Of a DNA stretch of 30,615 bases, positions 8,157 through 16,580 are shown piece after piece; position 1 is the stretch's first letter; each line of letters starts with the position of its first letter. The DNA lies in assembly GCF_046546175.1 (NCBI RefSeq), contig NZ_JBKGYF010000015.1, forward strand, positions 1 through 30,615. The letters are read 5' to 3'. This DNA is from Methanohalobium sp046546175. Its GTDB lineage: Archaea; Halobacteriota; Methanosarcinia; Methanosarcinales; Methanosarcinaceae. The notes below the pieces were generated by a model. It had not been told where the DNA came from. It saw nothing but the letters and a program-made list of their open reading frames with translations, and did no database searches. A program made the position numbers and the translations under genes.

Positions 8157-8645
8157 ATGGAATTTGATAAAATAAAAGAAGTTCTGGACAAAGATCCGGA
8201 GGATGCTGTATCTGACCTTCTGGACGATATTAAAGAACATTATGGTGAAGTTCCGTATATTTTGGATTTCATGAAAGACATGCCAGAACTTTTTGTCCCG
8301 AAAGTGATGTACGACAACTCAATTATGAGAGAATTCAAAAGTATGGATCCTGAAACAGTGGAATTGATTTCCATAGGAGTATCATCTGCTCTTCGATGCG
8401 AACACTGCCTAAAAATGCATATAAGAGTCGCAAAACGTTTGGGTCTGTCAAAGGAAGAAATTTTTGATGCTATAATGATAGGCGGCACATTATCCAACGC
8501 CTCTGTGCTTGCTGAAGGTACCCGAGCACTTGATTCAGAACTAAATGGAGAATATAAAGAGGAACAGGAAACAGAATGTAAAGGAGGAGATGTCTGCGAT
8601 ATAACTGGGGGCAGAAACAAAACTTCAGAAGATTGGGGCTCCTGA
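8157..8645 (+). CDS. Carboxymuconolactone decarboxylase/AhpD-like protein
   Basis: A 162-residue soluble protein with the AhpD-type redox motif: Glu69, then Cys81-x2-Cys84-x3-His88 (RCEHCLKMH). This motif gives thiol peroxidase or disulfide reductase activity in characterised members. The ATG at 8157 is preferred over one at 8124 because GGAG (8145-8148) sits eight bases before it. The C-terminal tail after about residue 133 is acidic and carries a second Cys pair (ECKGGDVCD) not typical of the core fold. It follows mmp7 after 66 bp on the same strand, so it may be read through from the MCR cluster. Its 3' end overlaps the convergent presenilin-like gene by 21 bp. Confidence 0.88.
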   Translation: MEFDKIKEVLDKDPEDAVSDLLDDIKEHYGEVPYILDFMKDMPELFVPKVMYDNSIMREFKSMDPETVELISIGVSSALRCEHCLKMHIRVAKRLGLSKEEIFDAIMIGGTLSNASVLAEGTRALDSELNGEYKEEQETECKGGDVCDITGGRNKTSEDWGS

Positions 8646-9524
8646 TAACACTACACCTGTGAAATATCCAAGAATTACTCCACTATTTAGAAACGGCAGA
8701 CCTGCCTGTGGTTTACCTTTCATAATGAACACTGAAAGTGCAAAAAAACCAATTATTGTACCAATCATTCCGCCAAGCGCAGGATATGATATAATTCCTG
8801 AGTGCTCAATGAATACATTTGCCGAAACCACAAGTATCGTCGGCATCACAGCGTCCCCAAGTCCCATAAAAAAAGCACCTCGATCTTCATCATCACTGTT
8901 GAAACTTTCTTCTCTGAAAGAGTAATTAAGCTTTTTTGGAATTACAAATAATATCGGTAATTTCAAATCCATTACACCTTCTGCCAGTGAAACCATGTGT
9001 TTGGTTTTATACACCGAAATTGCATCATACACTGCAAGAATGACCAACAGTATGATTGCGGGCAGCACAGCAAGAGAAATCCCAAAAATCGAGCTCGCAG
9101 CTGCACCAATTATAAGACCCACTATATCTATAATGTACCATTCCGGGATTTTATAAAGTATAGCTGTCATACCAACAGCAGATATCATTGATACCGATGA
9201 CCCTATATTGGAACTGATATCCAGCATTGACAAAAATGCATACAGTCCGTAATAAAGAGTTGAAGCAACAGCAAAAAGAATAAACAGCTGTATTATCCAT
9301 TTTTTGTCCATTTTTATTGCCAGAAGAAGTATCAATGTAAAAACTACGATGATACCGATATAATAAAACGAGTTAGAAGTCGATTCCGGATTTTCAAAGG
9401 CACGCATATTGTTGGCTTCCATTGGCATAGCCAGAACCAGTGCCAATAACTGTACAAGCAGCAATATACCCGCCATTATAAAAATCGGTGTATACTCTCT
9501 GAATCTGGATTCTTCAGAACTCAA
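8625..9524 (-). CDS. Presenilin-like intramembrane aspartyl protease (A22 family)
   Basis: A 299-residue integral membrane protein with about nine hydrophobic segments. The catalytic pair is visible: Asp167 in VYDA (the YD motif) and Asp224 in MGLGD (the GxGD motif), separated by the hydrophilic, acidic loop at about 197-215. The segment AGLPFLN (274-280) takes the place of the PAL motif. This is the archaeal presenilin-homologue family, which cleaves peptides within the membrane; natural substrates are unknown. The start is TTG at 9524, since the next ATG would remove most of the first membrane segment. A TATA-like TTAATATAAATA lies about 25-35 bp upstream, so the leader is very short. Confidence 0.9.
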   Translation of the reverse strand: MSSEESRFREYTPIFIMAGILLLVQLLALVLAMPMEANNMRAFENPESTSNSFYYIGIIVVFTLILLLAIKMDKKWIIQLFILFAVASTLYYGLYAFLSMLDISSNIGSSVSMISAVGMTAILYKIPEWYIIDIVGLIIGAAASSIFGISLAVLPAIILLVILAVYDAISVYKTKHMVSLAEGVMDLKLPILFVIPKKLNYSFREESFNSDDEDRGAFFMGLGDAVMPTILVVSANVFIEHSGIISYPALGGMIGTIIGFFALSVFIMKGKPQAGLPFLNSGVILGYFTGVVLSGAPIF

Positions 9525-9688
9525 ATAACTTCAACCCTGTAGTTTCTATGAAATATTTATATTAACGTCTAAAGTATTTGCACTTTATTTAATACTATGC
9601 CTGTACAACATAACAGAAACTATATAAATTATCTATCTCAATAGTTTTTAAATAGAAAAACTGATTTAAATATAAAGAGTGAAAAACA
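9525..9688. promoter_or_regulatory. Divergent promoter region between presenilin-like gene and small membrane protein gene
   Basis: This 164-bp very AT-rich spacer contains back-to-back starts. TATA-like stretches lie near 9548-9567 (reading left) and near 9645-9680 (reading right, TTTAAATATAAAG). No long dyad was seen. Confidence 0.45.
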
Positions 9689-10012
9689 ATGGAAACCCGG
9701 GACATAGTTTTTTCGGTTATCATGGTAGTATCTGCATTCATCTTGACATATCAATGGCTTGGACGCTTCGGTGAGAGTTCAAAAAATCCCCTGATAATCT
9801 TTGCCGCTATTGTAATGGTCGGTTCACTGGCTGTATTAATACTCTCAATAATTACCCGACTTCGCAACATCGAACAGATGATGGATGCAAAAGAGCGTTC
9901 GTTACGGATAAATGTACAAAGTGTAGAAGATAATCTAGACAAAAGGATGGATGAAGTACAAAATTCAGTAAACAAGAGTATCGATGAATTCAATCGAAGG
10001 AAATATCGCTGA
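9689..10012 (+). CDS. Small membrane protein with C-terminal coiled coil, function unknown
   Basis: A 107-residue protein with two membrane segments (about residues 8-24 and 34-56), then a heptad-like charged region (about 58-105: RLRNIEQMMDAKERSLRINV and onward) that should form a coiled coil in the cytoplasm. The family is not recognised. The layout (two helices then coiled coil) resembles small membrane-anchored scaffold proteins, but no function can be assigned. The start ATG has only a weak purine-rich stretch (GAGTG) upstream. The 3' end overlaps the convergent gene at 9990 by 23 bp. Confidence 0.7.
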   Translation: METRDIVFSVIMVVSAFILTYQWLGRFGESSKNPLIIFAAIVMVGSLAVLILSIITRLRNIEQMMDAKERSLRINVQSVEDNLDKRMDEVQNSVNKSIDEFNRRKYR

Positions 10013-10334
10013 AAGAATCGACAACCATGGTCTCCACATGCTCCATTGTATTTCTGGCATCTTCCTCCCCAGACGATTTCCTGATATCTATTTTACCGCT
10101 TTTATAAAGAATTATGGTTTTATCCATAAAATCAAATCGTGCCACCCCTAATTTTTCAGAACAGCTTAACTGTACAATTAAACCAAATCTCAGATTATTT
10201 TGTAATATCCGGCACAATACATTCATTGAAATTGTTCGACCAAACCTTGACTGCGCTATGTACTTATTTGGGTCATCAACACAAGGCTGGAACAAAGTGA
10301 TATTATAATCCGATGATTCAGTATACATATACAA
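9990..10334 (-). CDS. Conserved archaeal protein of unknown function
   Basis: A 114-residue soluble protein. Its pattern (LFQPCVDDPNKYIAQSRFGR at the N-terminal end, then DKTIILYKSGKIDIRKSSGE and a helical end) looks like a small alpha/beta domain. I recall similar conserved hypothetical proteins in methanogens but cannot name a function. It carries two cysteines, Cys18 in QPCVDD and Cys41 in VLCRIL. No clear ribosome binding site precedes the first ATG (10334); an in-frame ATG lies two codons in. It follows the BCCT transporter by 71 bp on the same strand and could be co-transcribed. The 3' end overlaps the gene at 9689 by 23 bp. Confidence 0.72.
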   Translation of the reverse strand: MYMYTESSDYNITLFQPCVDDPNKYIAQSRFGRTISMNVLCRILQNNLRFGLIVQLSCSEKLGVARFDFMDKTIILYKSGKIDIRKSSGEEDARNTMEHVETMVVDSFSDISFD

Positions 10335-10405
10335 CTGATTAACTGGTTTCCTATTAGATAGTTGTTGGTACCATAAATTCGTTCTCCTGTATATTGTTTA
10401 TAAAA

Positions 10406-12013
10406 TCAATCCTTTTTACCATCTGACTCTTTAAGTTCACGGATTTCACTGAATAACGATTCCAGTTTGGCTCTTTCAATTGGAAGTGTACCTAACTCGA
10501 GCTCTCTTTTTAGTGCTAAAACCAAACAATACAGCATCAGTGCCATAATTATCATAAAAGGGAATCCACCGACAAGTGATGCTGTCTGCAAAGCTGACAG
10601 TCCACCAGCAAGAAGCAAAATAGCGGCGAAAGCACCTTCCATGACACCCCAGATGACACGCAATGGAAGTGGAGGATTAGGGTTACCCTTTGAAGTTAGC
10701 ATACCTATAACATAAGTTCCCGAATCTGAAGATGTTATGAAAAAAACCGCTACGGATATCATGGCTACTGCTATAAGTATGCCTGATATTGGGAAATTAC
10801 TAAGTGCTGTAAAAAACCCAAGTGCTTCATCTTGAGCTACCACATCACCTATACCAGCTCCTCCAAAGTGTTCTATATAAAGTGCAGCTCCTCCAAAAAC
10901 ACTGAACCATAACATGCTGACAACCGTCGGCACAAGCATGACACCTATTATAAAACTGCGTATAGTCCGTCCCCTTGAAACCCTTGCAATAAACGAACCA
11001 ACAAACGGTGACCATGCAATCCACCATGCCCAGTAGAAAATAGTCCAATCTCCATGCCATCCCTCTGGACTTACACCTACAGGGTCAATACTGAACGACA
11101 TGTACAGGAAATTCTGTAAATATCCACCGACCGAGTGGGTAAACAGGTCCAGTATAAAAAGAGTAGGTCCTACTATTAATATGAATATAAGTAAAATCGC
11201 TGCAGCAGTTATATTAATTTCACTCAACCATTTTATACCCCTATCGATACCTGTTACTGTGGACATAACCGCCAGAATAGTGACAACTGTTATTATACTA
11301 AGCCAGAGTATTGAATTGTTGGGAATACCAAATAAATTTTCTAAACCACCACCAATTTGCATAACCCCCAATCCCAAGGTTGTGGATATTCCAAAAAGAG
11401 TGGCAAGTACACCGATTGTATTTACAGCTACTCCCCATGGCCCGTTAATACCTTTACGACCCAATATTGGCTCAAGGCAGGAGCTTAGCAGCATTGGGAG
11501 GCCTTTTCGGTAGGAAAAATATGCAAGTGAGCCTGCGACCACTGCATAAATTGCCCACGGATGGAAACCCCAGTGGAAGAACGAATATCTTATAGCAGTA
11601 TAAACTGCTTCATCAGTACCTGCTTCACCCAGTGGAGGCCACATATAATGCCATATTGGCTCAGAGACACCCCAGAAAAGCAGGCCTATACCCATACCAC
11701 AGCTAAACAGCATTGAAAACCATGCCAGGTATGAATAAGCAGGTTCTTCATCATCTCCTCCGAGTTTAATATCACCCATTGGACTTATCATCAGATACAC
11801 GATTAAAAACAAAAATAAACTACTACCAAGAACAAAGGTCCATCCAAGGTATTCTATAATCCAGTTGAATATGATTTCTATATAACTACTAAATGTTTCC
11901 TGGAATACAATACCACCAACTACAAATCCTACTGCTAATATTATCGAGACAACGAAAGTAGGTGTTTTAAGAGTATCCGAAAAAGATGTCAATCCTTTTT
12001 GTCTGTATCTCAT
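10406..12013 (-). CDS. BCCT-family transporter (betaine/carnitine/choline type)
   Basis: A 535-residue protein with twelve membrane segments. It has the BCCT block GMGIGLLFWGVSEPIWHY (about residues 106-123) and the tryptophan-rich substrate-site segment WTIFYWAWWIAWSPFVGSFI (about 323-342), followed by RVSRGRT. BCCT carriers import quaternary ammonium compounds, usually glycine betaine, with Na+ or H+. In a salt-adapted methylotrophic methanogen it would serve osmoprotection, and perhaps feeding on betaine-derived methylamines (inference). The ATG at 12013 is chosen because GGGG lies about eight bases upstream and the next residues are basic. ATG at 12046 and TTG at 12097 are in-frame alternatives. 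The C-terminal tail is cytoplasmic and charged, as in osmosensing carriers. Confidence 0.92.
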   Translation of the reverse strand: MRYRQKGLTSFSDTLKTPTFVVSIILAVGFVVGGIVFQETFSSYIEIIFNWIIEYLGWTFVLGSSLFLFLIVYLMISPMGDIKLGGDDEEPAYSYLAWFSMLFSCGMGIGLLFWGVSEPIWHYMWPPLGEAGTDEAVYTAIRYSFFHWGFHPWAIYAVVAGSLAYFSYRKGLPMLLSSCLEPILGRKGINGPWGVAVNTIGVLATLFGISTTLGLGVMQIGGGLENLFGIPNNSILWLSIITVVTILAVMSTVTGIDRGIKWLSEINITAAAILLIFILIVGPTLFILDLFTHSVGGYLQNFLYMSFSIDPVGVSPEGWHGDWTIFYWAWWIAWSPFVGSFIARVSRGRTIRSFIIGVMLVPTVVSMLWFSVFGGAALYIEHFGGAGIGDVVAQDEALGFFTALSNFPISGILIAVAMISVAVFFITSSDSGTYVIGMLTSKGNPNPPLPLRVIWGVMEGAFAAILLLAGGLSALQTASLVGGFPFMIIMALMLYCLVLALKRELELGTLPIERAKLESLFSEIRELKESDGKKD

Positions 12014-12097
12014 TGTTTTACCCCATGTGCTAATATCCTGTATCATAACGCTTACTTGGGAGATATTTGGAACGATAATTATAACAAAATTAAACAA

Positions 12098-12399
12098 TGA
12101 CCTCTATATTTAGACCAGTTGCTTTTATATCGATAACTCAATATTTGTTGCTTATAGTCATATCAGCAAATGATGATATCTTCTAAATTAGCAACAAATT
12201 ATCTGTGCTTAACTATAATAAGTGTATATTAAATCTTTTAGTAACTAAATGGATAACAATGAACTGATGAGTATATAAGTTTTATTCCAATTTAGCTGAG
12301 GACAATATTTTTTGATGCCTTATTAGATAAATGCTATAAGGCAAATATCTAATATAATAAGTGGTATAATAGTATTTAAATGGATATGAGGTTAAAATC
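12098..12399. promoter_or_regulatory. Divergent regulatory region, BCCT gene (-) and acidic protein gene (+)
   Basis: 302 bp without a gene. Reading left, a TATA-like TTTTATAT at 12123-12130 would start transcription near 12100. Just upstream is a nested dyad: a perfect 10-bp inverted repeat (12143-12152 with 12190-12199) enclosing a 6-bp one (12160-12165 with 12174-12179). Reading right, TATTTAAATG near 12372-12381 and GAGGT at 12387-12391 precede the ATG at 12400. Upstream of these are two overlapping dyads: GCCTTAT (12317-12323) with ATAAGGC (12336-12342), and ATTAGATA (12322-12329) with TATCTAAT (12346-12353). Confidence 0.5.
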
Positions 12400-12933
12400 A
12401 TGGACATTGAAAATACAGATGACGAACAATCGATAAGTAAATTCCTCGAACATGATTCATCAGTTTTAGATGAGCTTGAAAGCCTTTACAATCTTGAAGA
12501 TGAATACGATATTTATCTGGATTCTGTAGAGTTCTCTATTGCACATTATTACTGTAACAAAAACAGTGAATTAAAAGATGATGATATAACCACTGCACTT
12601 CAAAATATAAAGGAAAATTATGATAGTAATATCGAATTATTCAATGACCTAGAAAAAGATATTATTGAAAATTTAATGGATACTATTAAAAAAGAACCAA
12701 TAACCCATCATGAATTCAAATTAGTAATAGATTATATACTTTGGTCTATTGAAAATAGGTCATGGATGGAAGATAATCAGGCATATGCCAAATGGGTTTC
12801 CTACTACTGTGATGCATACACATCCGAAGAAGAAGAGGATTACAAAAAGGAGATTAAGAAAAAGGCAGATGAGATTGGGTTGTCTCAGGAAGATATAGAT
12901 ACACTTCTGTCAAAACAAGAATCCTTAAAGTGA
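12400..12933 (+). CDS. Acidic protein of unknown function
   Basis: A 177-residue soluble, strongly acidic, mostly helical protein without cysteine motif, membrane segment or signal peptide. Asp and Glu are spread over the whole length. A highly charged EEEEDYKKEIKKK stretch near the C-terminus is followed by an amphipathic helix (SQEDIDTLL). Trp134 and Trp139 with several Tyr suggest a real folded core. GAGGT eight bases before the ATG supports the start. I do not recognise the family. The protein may be lineage-restricted. Its gene converges on uspA, with two bases between the stops. Confidence 0.7.
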   Translation: MDIENTDDEQSISKFLEHDSSVLDELESLYNLEDEYDIYLDSVEFSIAHYYCNKNSELKDDDITTALQNIKENYDSNIELFNDLEKDIIENLMDTIKKEPITHHEFKLVIDYILWSIENRSWMEDNQAYAKWVSYYCDAYTSEEEEDYKKEIKKKADEIGLSQEDIDTLLSKQESLK

Positions 12934-12935
12934 TA

Positions 12936-13346
12936 TTAAGGAACAATAAGCACTTCTGTGTCAGCGTGTTTCAATACATTATCCGATACACTTCCGAGTA
13001 AAAACCTCTCAATACCAGATTTACCCAGTGAACCCATAACTATAAGGTCAATTTCGTTTTTCTTTGCAAAATCAATGATATCATCTGCCGGATGTCCCAT
13101 ACGTATAACAGATTCGATCTTTACCCCACTCTCATCACCAATTTCTTCCACACGATCGGTTGTATATTTTTTGGCTTCTTCTTTATCAAAAACAGGATGA
13201 TCAAAATAAGCTCCTGTATCCAGTACATACATGGCATAGACTTTAGCACCAGTCAATTTTGCAAACTCTATACCTCTATATATTGCATTTTCACTTTTTT
13301 CAGAACCATCAGTAGAAATCAAGATTTTCTTGTAATGTGAATCCAT
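12936..13346 (-). CDS. Universal stress protein (UspA family)
   Basis: A 136-residue soluble protein with the ATP-binding UspA fold. The N-terminal strand KKILISTDGSEKS carries the Asp that contacts adenine. The C-terminal motif GSLGKSGIERFLLGSVSD matches the G-x2-G-x9-G-S/T phosphate loop of ATP-binding members. The ATG at 13346 is chosen over the upstream one at 13382 because GGGGGAACT lies just before it and the longer form adds only unconserved residues. Such proteins dimerise and act in stress adaptation; the specific role here is unknown. Confidence 0.92.
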   Translation of the reverse strand: MDSHYKKILISTDGSEKSENAIYRGIEFAKLTGAKVYAMYVLDTGAYFDHPVFDKEEAKKYTTDRVEEIGDESGVKIESVIRMGHPADDIIDFAKKNEIDLIVMGSLGKSGIERFLLGSVSDNVLKHADTEVLIVP

Positions 13347-13510
13347 TTTACCAGTTCCCCCTGTAAATATTATATTCATCACGGTATATATCTTTTGTTT
13401 TTATCCGGAATTCATGGTAACAAAGATATATTAACAGTTGCATAAATTTTTGTAAGTATCCTTCATTTTGGGGTTAAATTCAATACAAATATGTTATAAG
13501 GAGGGATAGT

Positions 13511-13804
13511 ATGCGGATTACACTGGAACCTATTGGTATTATCAAAAAGAATGGGTGGTATTCTGAAATTTTAATTTATTCTGATTTTGAGCAGATTATC
13601 AAAAATGTCTTTTCAAAATTATCCCTGGGTAGCGGTTCAGATAATAAGCTGTTAATCGTTCATAAAAATAATTACCAGAACAATGGTCACCAAGTACAGG
13701 TTTCCAGAGTACATATGGTAGAAAGGGCAGGGAATGTTTTAAAAGTTGATAAAATCTATGATGGTAACGATTCAATTATAGATATACAACCTGATACCAG
13801 TTAA
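13511..13804 (+). CDS. Short TrmO/YaeB-like (UPF0066) protein
   Basis: A 97-residue protein. The N-terminus (TLEPIGIIKKNGWYSEILI) and the C-terminus (AGNVLKVDKIYDGNDSIIDIQP) match the two ends of the TrmO/UPF0066 beta-barrel, an S-adenosylmethionine-binding family that methylates tRNA t6A in bacteria. The middle, normally about 40 or more residues with catalytic and SAM-contact residues, is much shorter and does not match. It has a very good ribosome binding site (GGAGGGATAGT before the ATG) and an undamaged frame, so it is probably expressed. It may be a degenerate or repurposed member; catalytic activity is doubtful. The family call rests on pattern recognition of the ends only. Confidence 0.65.
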   Translation: MRITLEPIGIIKKNGWYSEILIYSDFEQIIKNVFSKLSLGSGSDNKLLIVHKNNYQNNGHQVQVSRVHMVERAGNVLKVDKIYDGNDSIIDIQPDTS

Positions 13805-13855
13805 AATCCTATTTAATCAACACTTAAATAAGGAAAAATAACATATTGGTAAATC

Positions 13856-14872
13856 ATGGGCGTTGATATAGGAGAACTTTTGCAGAAAGAAGAAACTGAC
13901 ATATCTAAACTGTCAAATAAAATCGTTGCCATTGACGCATACAATACATTGTACCAATTTTTAAGTATCATACGACAGCGTGACGGTACACCACTGCAGG
14001 ATTCAAAAGGAAGAACAACATCACATTTATCAGGTATACTGTATCGGACTACAAACTTGATTGAAGAAGATATCAAGCCAGTGTTTGTTTTTGATGGGAT
14101 ACCACCTGATTTCAAAGTTAAAACCCTTGAAAAACGTAAACAATCGCGTGAAACTGCAAACCAGAAATGGAATGAAGCTAAAGAAAAAGGACTGACAGAA
14201 GAAGCCTATAAATACGCTCAGGGTTCTGCCAGAATAGATACTCAAATCCTTGAAGATGCGAAATACCTTCTCGATTCAATGGGTATTCCGTACATTCAGT
14301 CTCCCTCTGAAGGTGAAGCACAAGCAGCTCACATGGTCCAGAATGGTAATGCAGATTTTGTAGGGTCACAGGACTATGATGCACTTTTATTCGGTGCTCC
14401 CAGAGTTATCCGAAATCTTACCATAACTGGGAAACGAAAACTTCCCGGGAAAAACATATACATCGATTTAAAACCCGAAATTATTGATATGGATAAGAAT
14501 CTGACATACCTGGAAATCACCCGTTCCGACCTTATTGACATTGCTCTATGTGTTGGTACAGATTACAACAAAGGTCTGGAAAACATCGGTCCAAAAAAAG
14601 CTTTTAAACTGATAAAAAATCATGGTGATATTAATTCAGCGCTGGATAAAACTGGTCAAAGCATAGAAAATGTTAATAAGATAAAAGAATTTTTCATGCA
14701 TCCGGAAGTAACCGATAATTATCAGCTTAAATGGAACAAACCTGATAAGGACAGGATAATCCAGTTCCTGTGTGAAGAGCATGACTTTTCGGTAGAACGT
14801 GTGACAAAAGCATGTGAACGCCTGGAATCCAAACTTGGCTCCCAGCAAAAGACCCTAGACCAATGGTTTTGA
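13856..14872 (+). CDS. fen: Flap endonuclease 1
   Basis: A 338-residue archaeal FEN-1, normal length. It cuts 5' flaps during Okazaki fragment maturation and repair. The acidic metal site is complete: Asp27 (AIDAYN), Asp80 (FVFDGIPP), Glu152 and Glu154 (SEGEAQAA), Asp173 and Asp175 (SQDYDA), Asp236 (GTDYN). A helix-hairpin-helix follows (LENIGPKKAFKLI). The last eight residues, QKTLDQWF, are a PIP box for PCNA. The initiator MGVDIGELL is typical. No ribosome binding site is visible; a TATA-like CTTAAATA near 13823-13830 lies about 29 bp before the ATG, which suggests a leaderless transcript. Confidence 0.96.
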   Translation: MGVDIGELLQKEETDISKLSNKIVAIDAYNTLYQFLSIIRQRDGTPLQDSKGRTTSHLSGILYRTTNLIEEDIKPVFVFDGIPPDFKVKTLEKRKQSRETANQKWNEAKEKGLTEEAYKYAQGSARIDTQILEDAKYLLDSMGIPYIQSPSEGEAQAAHMVQNGNADFVGSQDYDALLFGAPRVIRNLTITGKRKLPGKNIYIDLKPEIIDMDKNLTYLEITRSDLIDIALCVGTDYNKGLENIGPKKAFKLIKNHGDINSALDKTGQSIENVNKIKEFFMHPEVTDNYQLKWNKPDKDRIIQFLCEEHDFSVERVTKACERLESKLGSQQKTLDQWF

Positions 14873-14883
14873 ATAAAAAGAAA

Positions 14884-16458
14884 TTATTCCCTGCATTTAA
14901 TCAGCAGGGATTTACCGGTCATTTCTTTCGGTTTTTCGATACCAATCAGCTCTAACATTGTGGGTGCTATGTCACACAGACTGCCGTTATCGAGGTTATA
15001 TTTTATGTTTTCATCAAAATAGATACATCGGACAGGGTTGGAAGTGTGTGCAGTATGTGTTTTGGCTTCACTGTTGTATTCCTGCATCTGTTCAGCATTT
15101 CCGTGGTCTCCGGTTATTAAAGCAACGCCTTCTGAACGTTTGACGGCATCGATTACTCTGCCCACACATTCATCAACCGCTTCTACAGCAGTTACTGTTG
15201 CATCAAAATCCCCGGTATGACCTACCATATCCATATTTGCATAGTTGACTATAAGCACATCATATTTACCCGAGTCTAACCTTTGAACAAGGTCGTCTGT
15301 TACTTCATAAGCACTCATCTCAGGTTTAAGGTCATAGGTTGCAACCTTTGGAGAAGGTACCATACATCGGTCTTCCCCTTCATACTGTTTTTCTCTGCCA
15401 CCGTTTAAAAAGAATGTTACATGTGCATATTTTTCAGTTTCTGCTGTTCGAAGCTGAGTCAAATGATGTTCACTGATAACCGCTCCAAGTGTTTTTTCGA
15501 TGGTTTCTGGGGGATATGCAATGGGTACATCAAGGTTTTTATCGTATTCCGTCATGCATACAAAGTATACATCCGGATACTTCTCCCTTTCAAATCCGTC
15601 GAAATCATCCATTACAAATGAATATGTCAGCTGTCTGGCACGGTCAGGTCTGAAATTGAAAAAAATGACAGAATCATTATCATCAATGGTTGCTGTTGGG
15701 TTCCCGTTTTCATCTGTTATAACAGTTGGTTTTACAAATTCATCGGTTTCCCCTCTTTTATAACTCTCTCCAACAGCGGTTTCTGCATCTTTTGCATAAA
15801 GCCCCCTACCCATTGCAAGTGCATCGTATGCAAGTTTGGTACGGTCCCATCTTTTATCCCTGTCCATAGCATAATATCGACCTATTACTGTTGCAATTCT
15901 AGCATTACCTATTTCCCGTAAAACAGTTTCATTCCTGCGGATGTCATCCAGACCTGCGTATGGTGATACATCGCGCCCATCAAGAAATGCATGAATATAT
16001 ATCTCGTCCACTCCTTTATCAGCACACATTTTAACAAGTGCATGGATATGGTTCATGTGGCTGTGAACCCCACCATAGGAAAATAATCCCATGAGATGGA
16101 TTTTGGATTTGTGCTGTTTAACATTGTTTATAGCGTCTATTAATACAGGATTGTCATATATTTCAAAATTTTCAATCGATTTGTTGATTCTTGTAAAATC
16201 CTGGTATACCACTCTTCCTGCTCCTATATTGAGATGACCTACCTCAGAGTTTCCCATCTGGCCTTCCGGAAGACCTACCGCTTCACCGGATGCCTGTAGT
16301 ATGGATGATGGATAATTTTTCAGTAAATAATCAAGCTTGGGTGTATTCGCAGCCAGTATTGCATTCCCTTCTTCTTTAGGGAGATATCCCCATCCATCCA
16401 GTATTATTAACAAAACTGGACGTTTGCTGTTACTTATTGTTTCATTTTTCTCTGTCAT
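14884..16458 (-). CDS. gpmI: 2,3-bisphosphoglycerate-independent phosphoglycerate mutase
   Basis: A 524-residue cytoplasmic enzyme that interconverts 3- and 2-phosphoglycerate, at full family length. Metal and catalytic motifs are in order: LDGWG (20-24), the phosphorylated Ser71 in MGNSEVGHLNIGAGR, the HIHAL-region His residues, DGRD near the substrate site, and GDHGNAEQM near the C-terminus for the two Mn ions. This is the bacterial-type GpmI rather than the archaeal ApgM form. The ATG at 16458 is chosen because homology begins about 15 residues later; an upstream in-frame ATG at 16623 would add 55 hydrophobic residues and run into the divergent M50 protease gene. No clear ribosome binding site is seen. 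Confidence 0.95.
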   Translation of the reverse strand: MTEKNETISNSKRPVLLIILDGWGYLPKEEGNAILAANTPKLDYLLKNYPSSILQASGEAVGLPEGQMGNSEVGHLNIGAGRVVYQDFTRINKSIENFEIYDNPVLIDAINNVKQHKSKIHLMGLFSYGGVHSHMNHIHALVKMCADKGVDEIYIHAFLDGRDVSPYAGLDDIRRNETVLREIGNARIATVIGRYYAMDRDKRWDRTKLAYDALAMGRGLYAKDAETAVGESYKRGETDEFVKPTVITDENGNPTATIDDNDSVIFFNFRPDRARQLTYSFVMDDFDGFEREKYPDVYFVCMTEYDKNLDVPIAYPPETIEKTLGAVISEHHLTQLRTAETEKYAHVTFFLNGGREKQYEGEDRCMVPSPKVATYDLKPEMSAYEVTDDLVQRLDSGKYDVLIVNYANMDMVGHTGDFDATVTAVEAVDECVGRVIDAVKRSEGVALITGDHGNAEQMQEYNSEAKTHTAHTSNPVRCIYFDENIKYNLDNGSLCDIAPTMLELIGIEKPKEMTGKSLLIKCRE

Positions 16459-16580
16459 ACAACGCAGATTGTTTTGATTGTTCTTAAATGCATTGTTTAT
16501 GACAAATATACAAAAATCAAATAACAATGTCAGCTTTTGAAGGATAAATCTAAATAAGGTTGTAAACCATATTAATATCC

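Noticed and set aside
12014..12097. Longer BCCT start at TTG 12097
   Set aside because: A hydrophobic, unconserved lead segment with no ribosome binding site. Kept as an alternative only, since the TATA position would allow a leaderless TTG.
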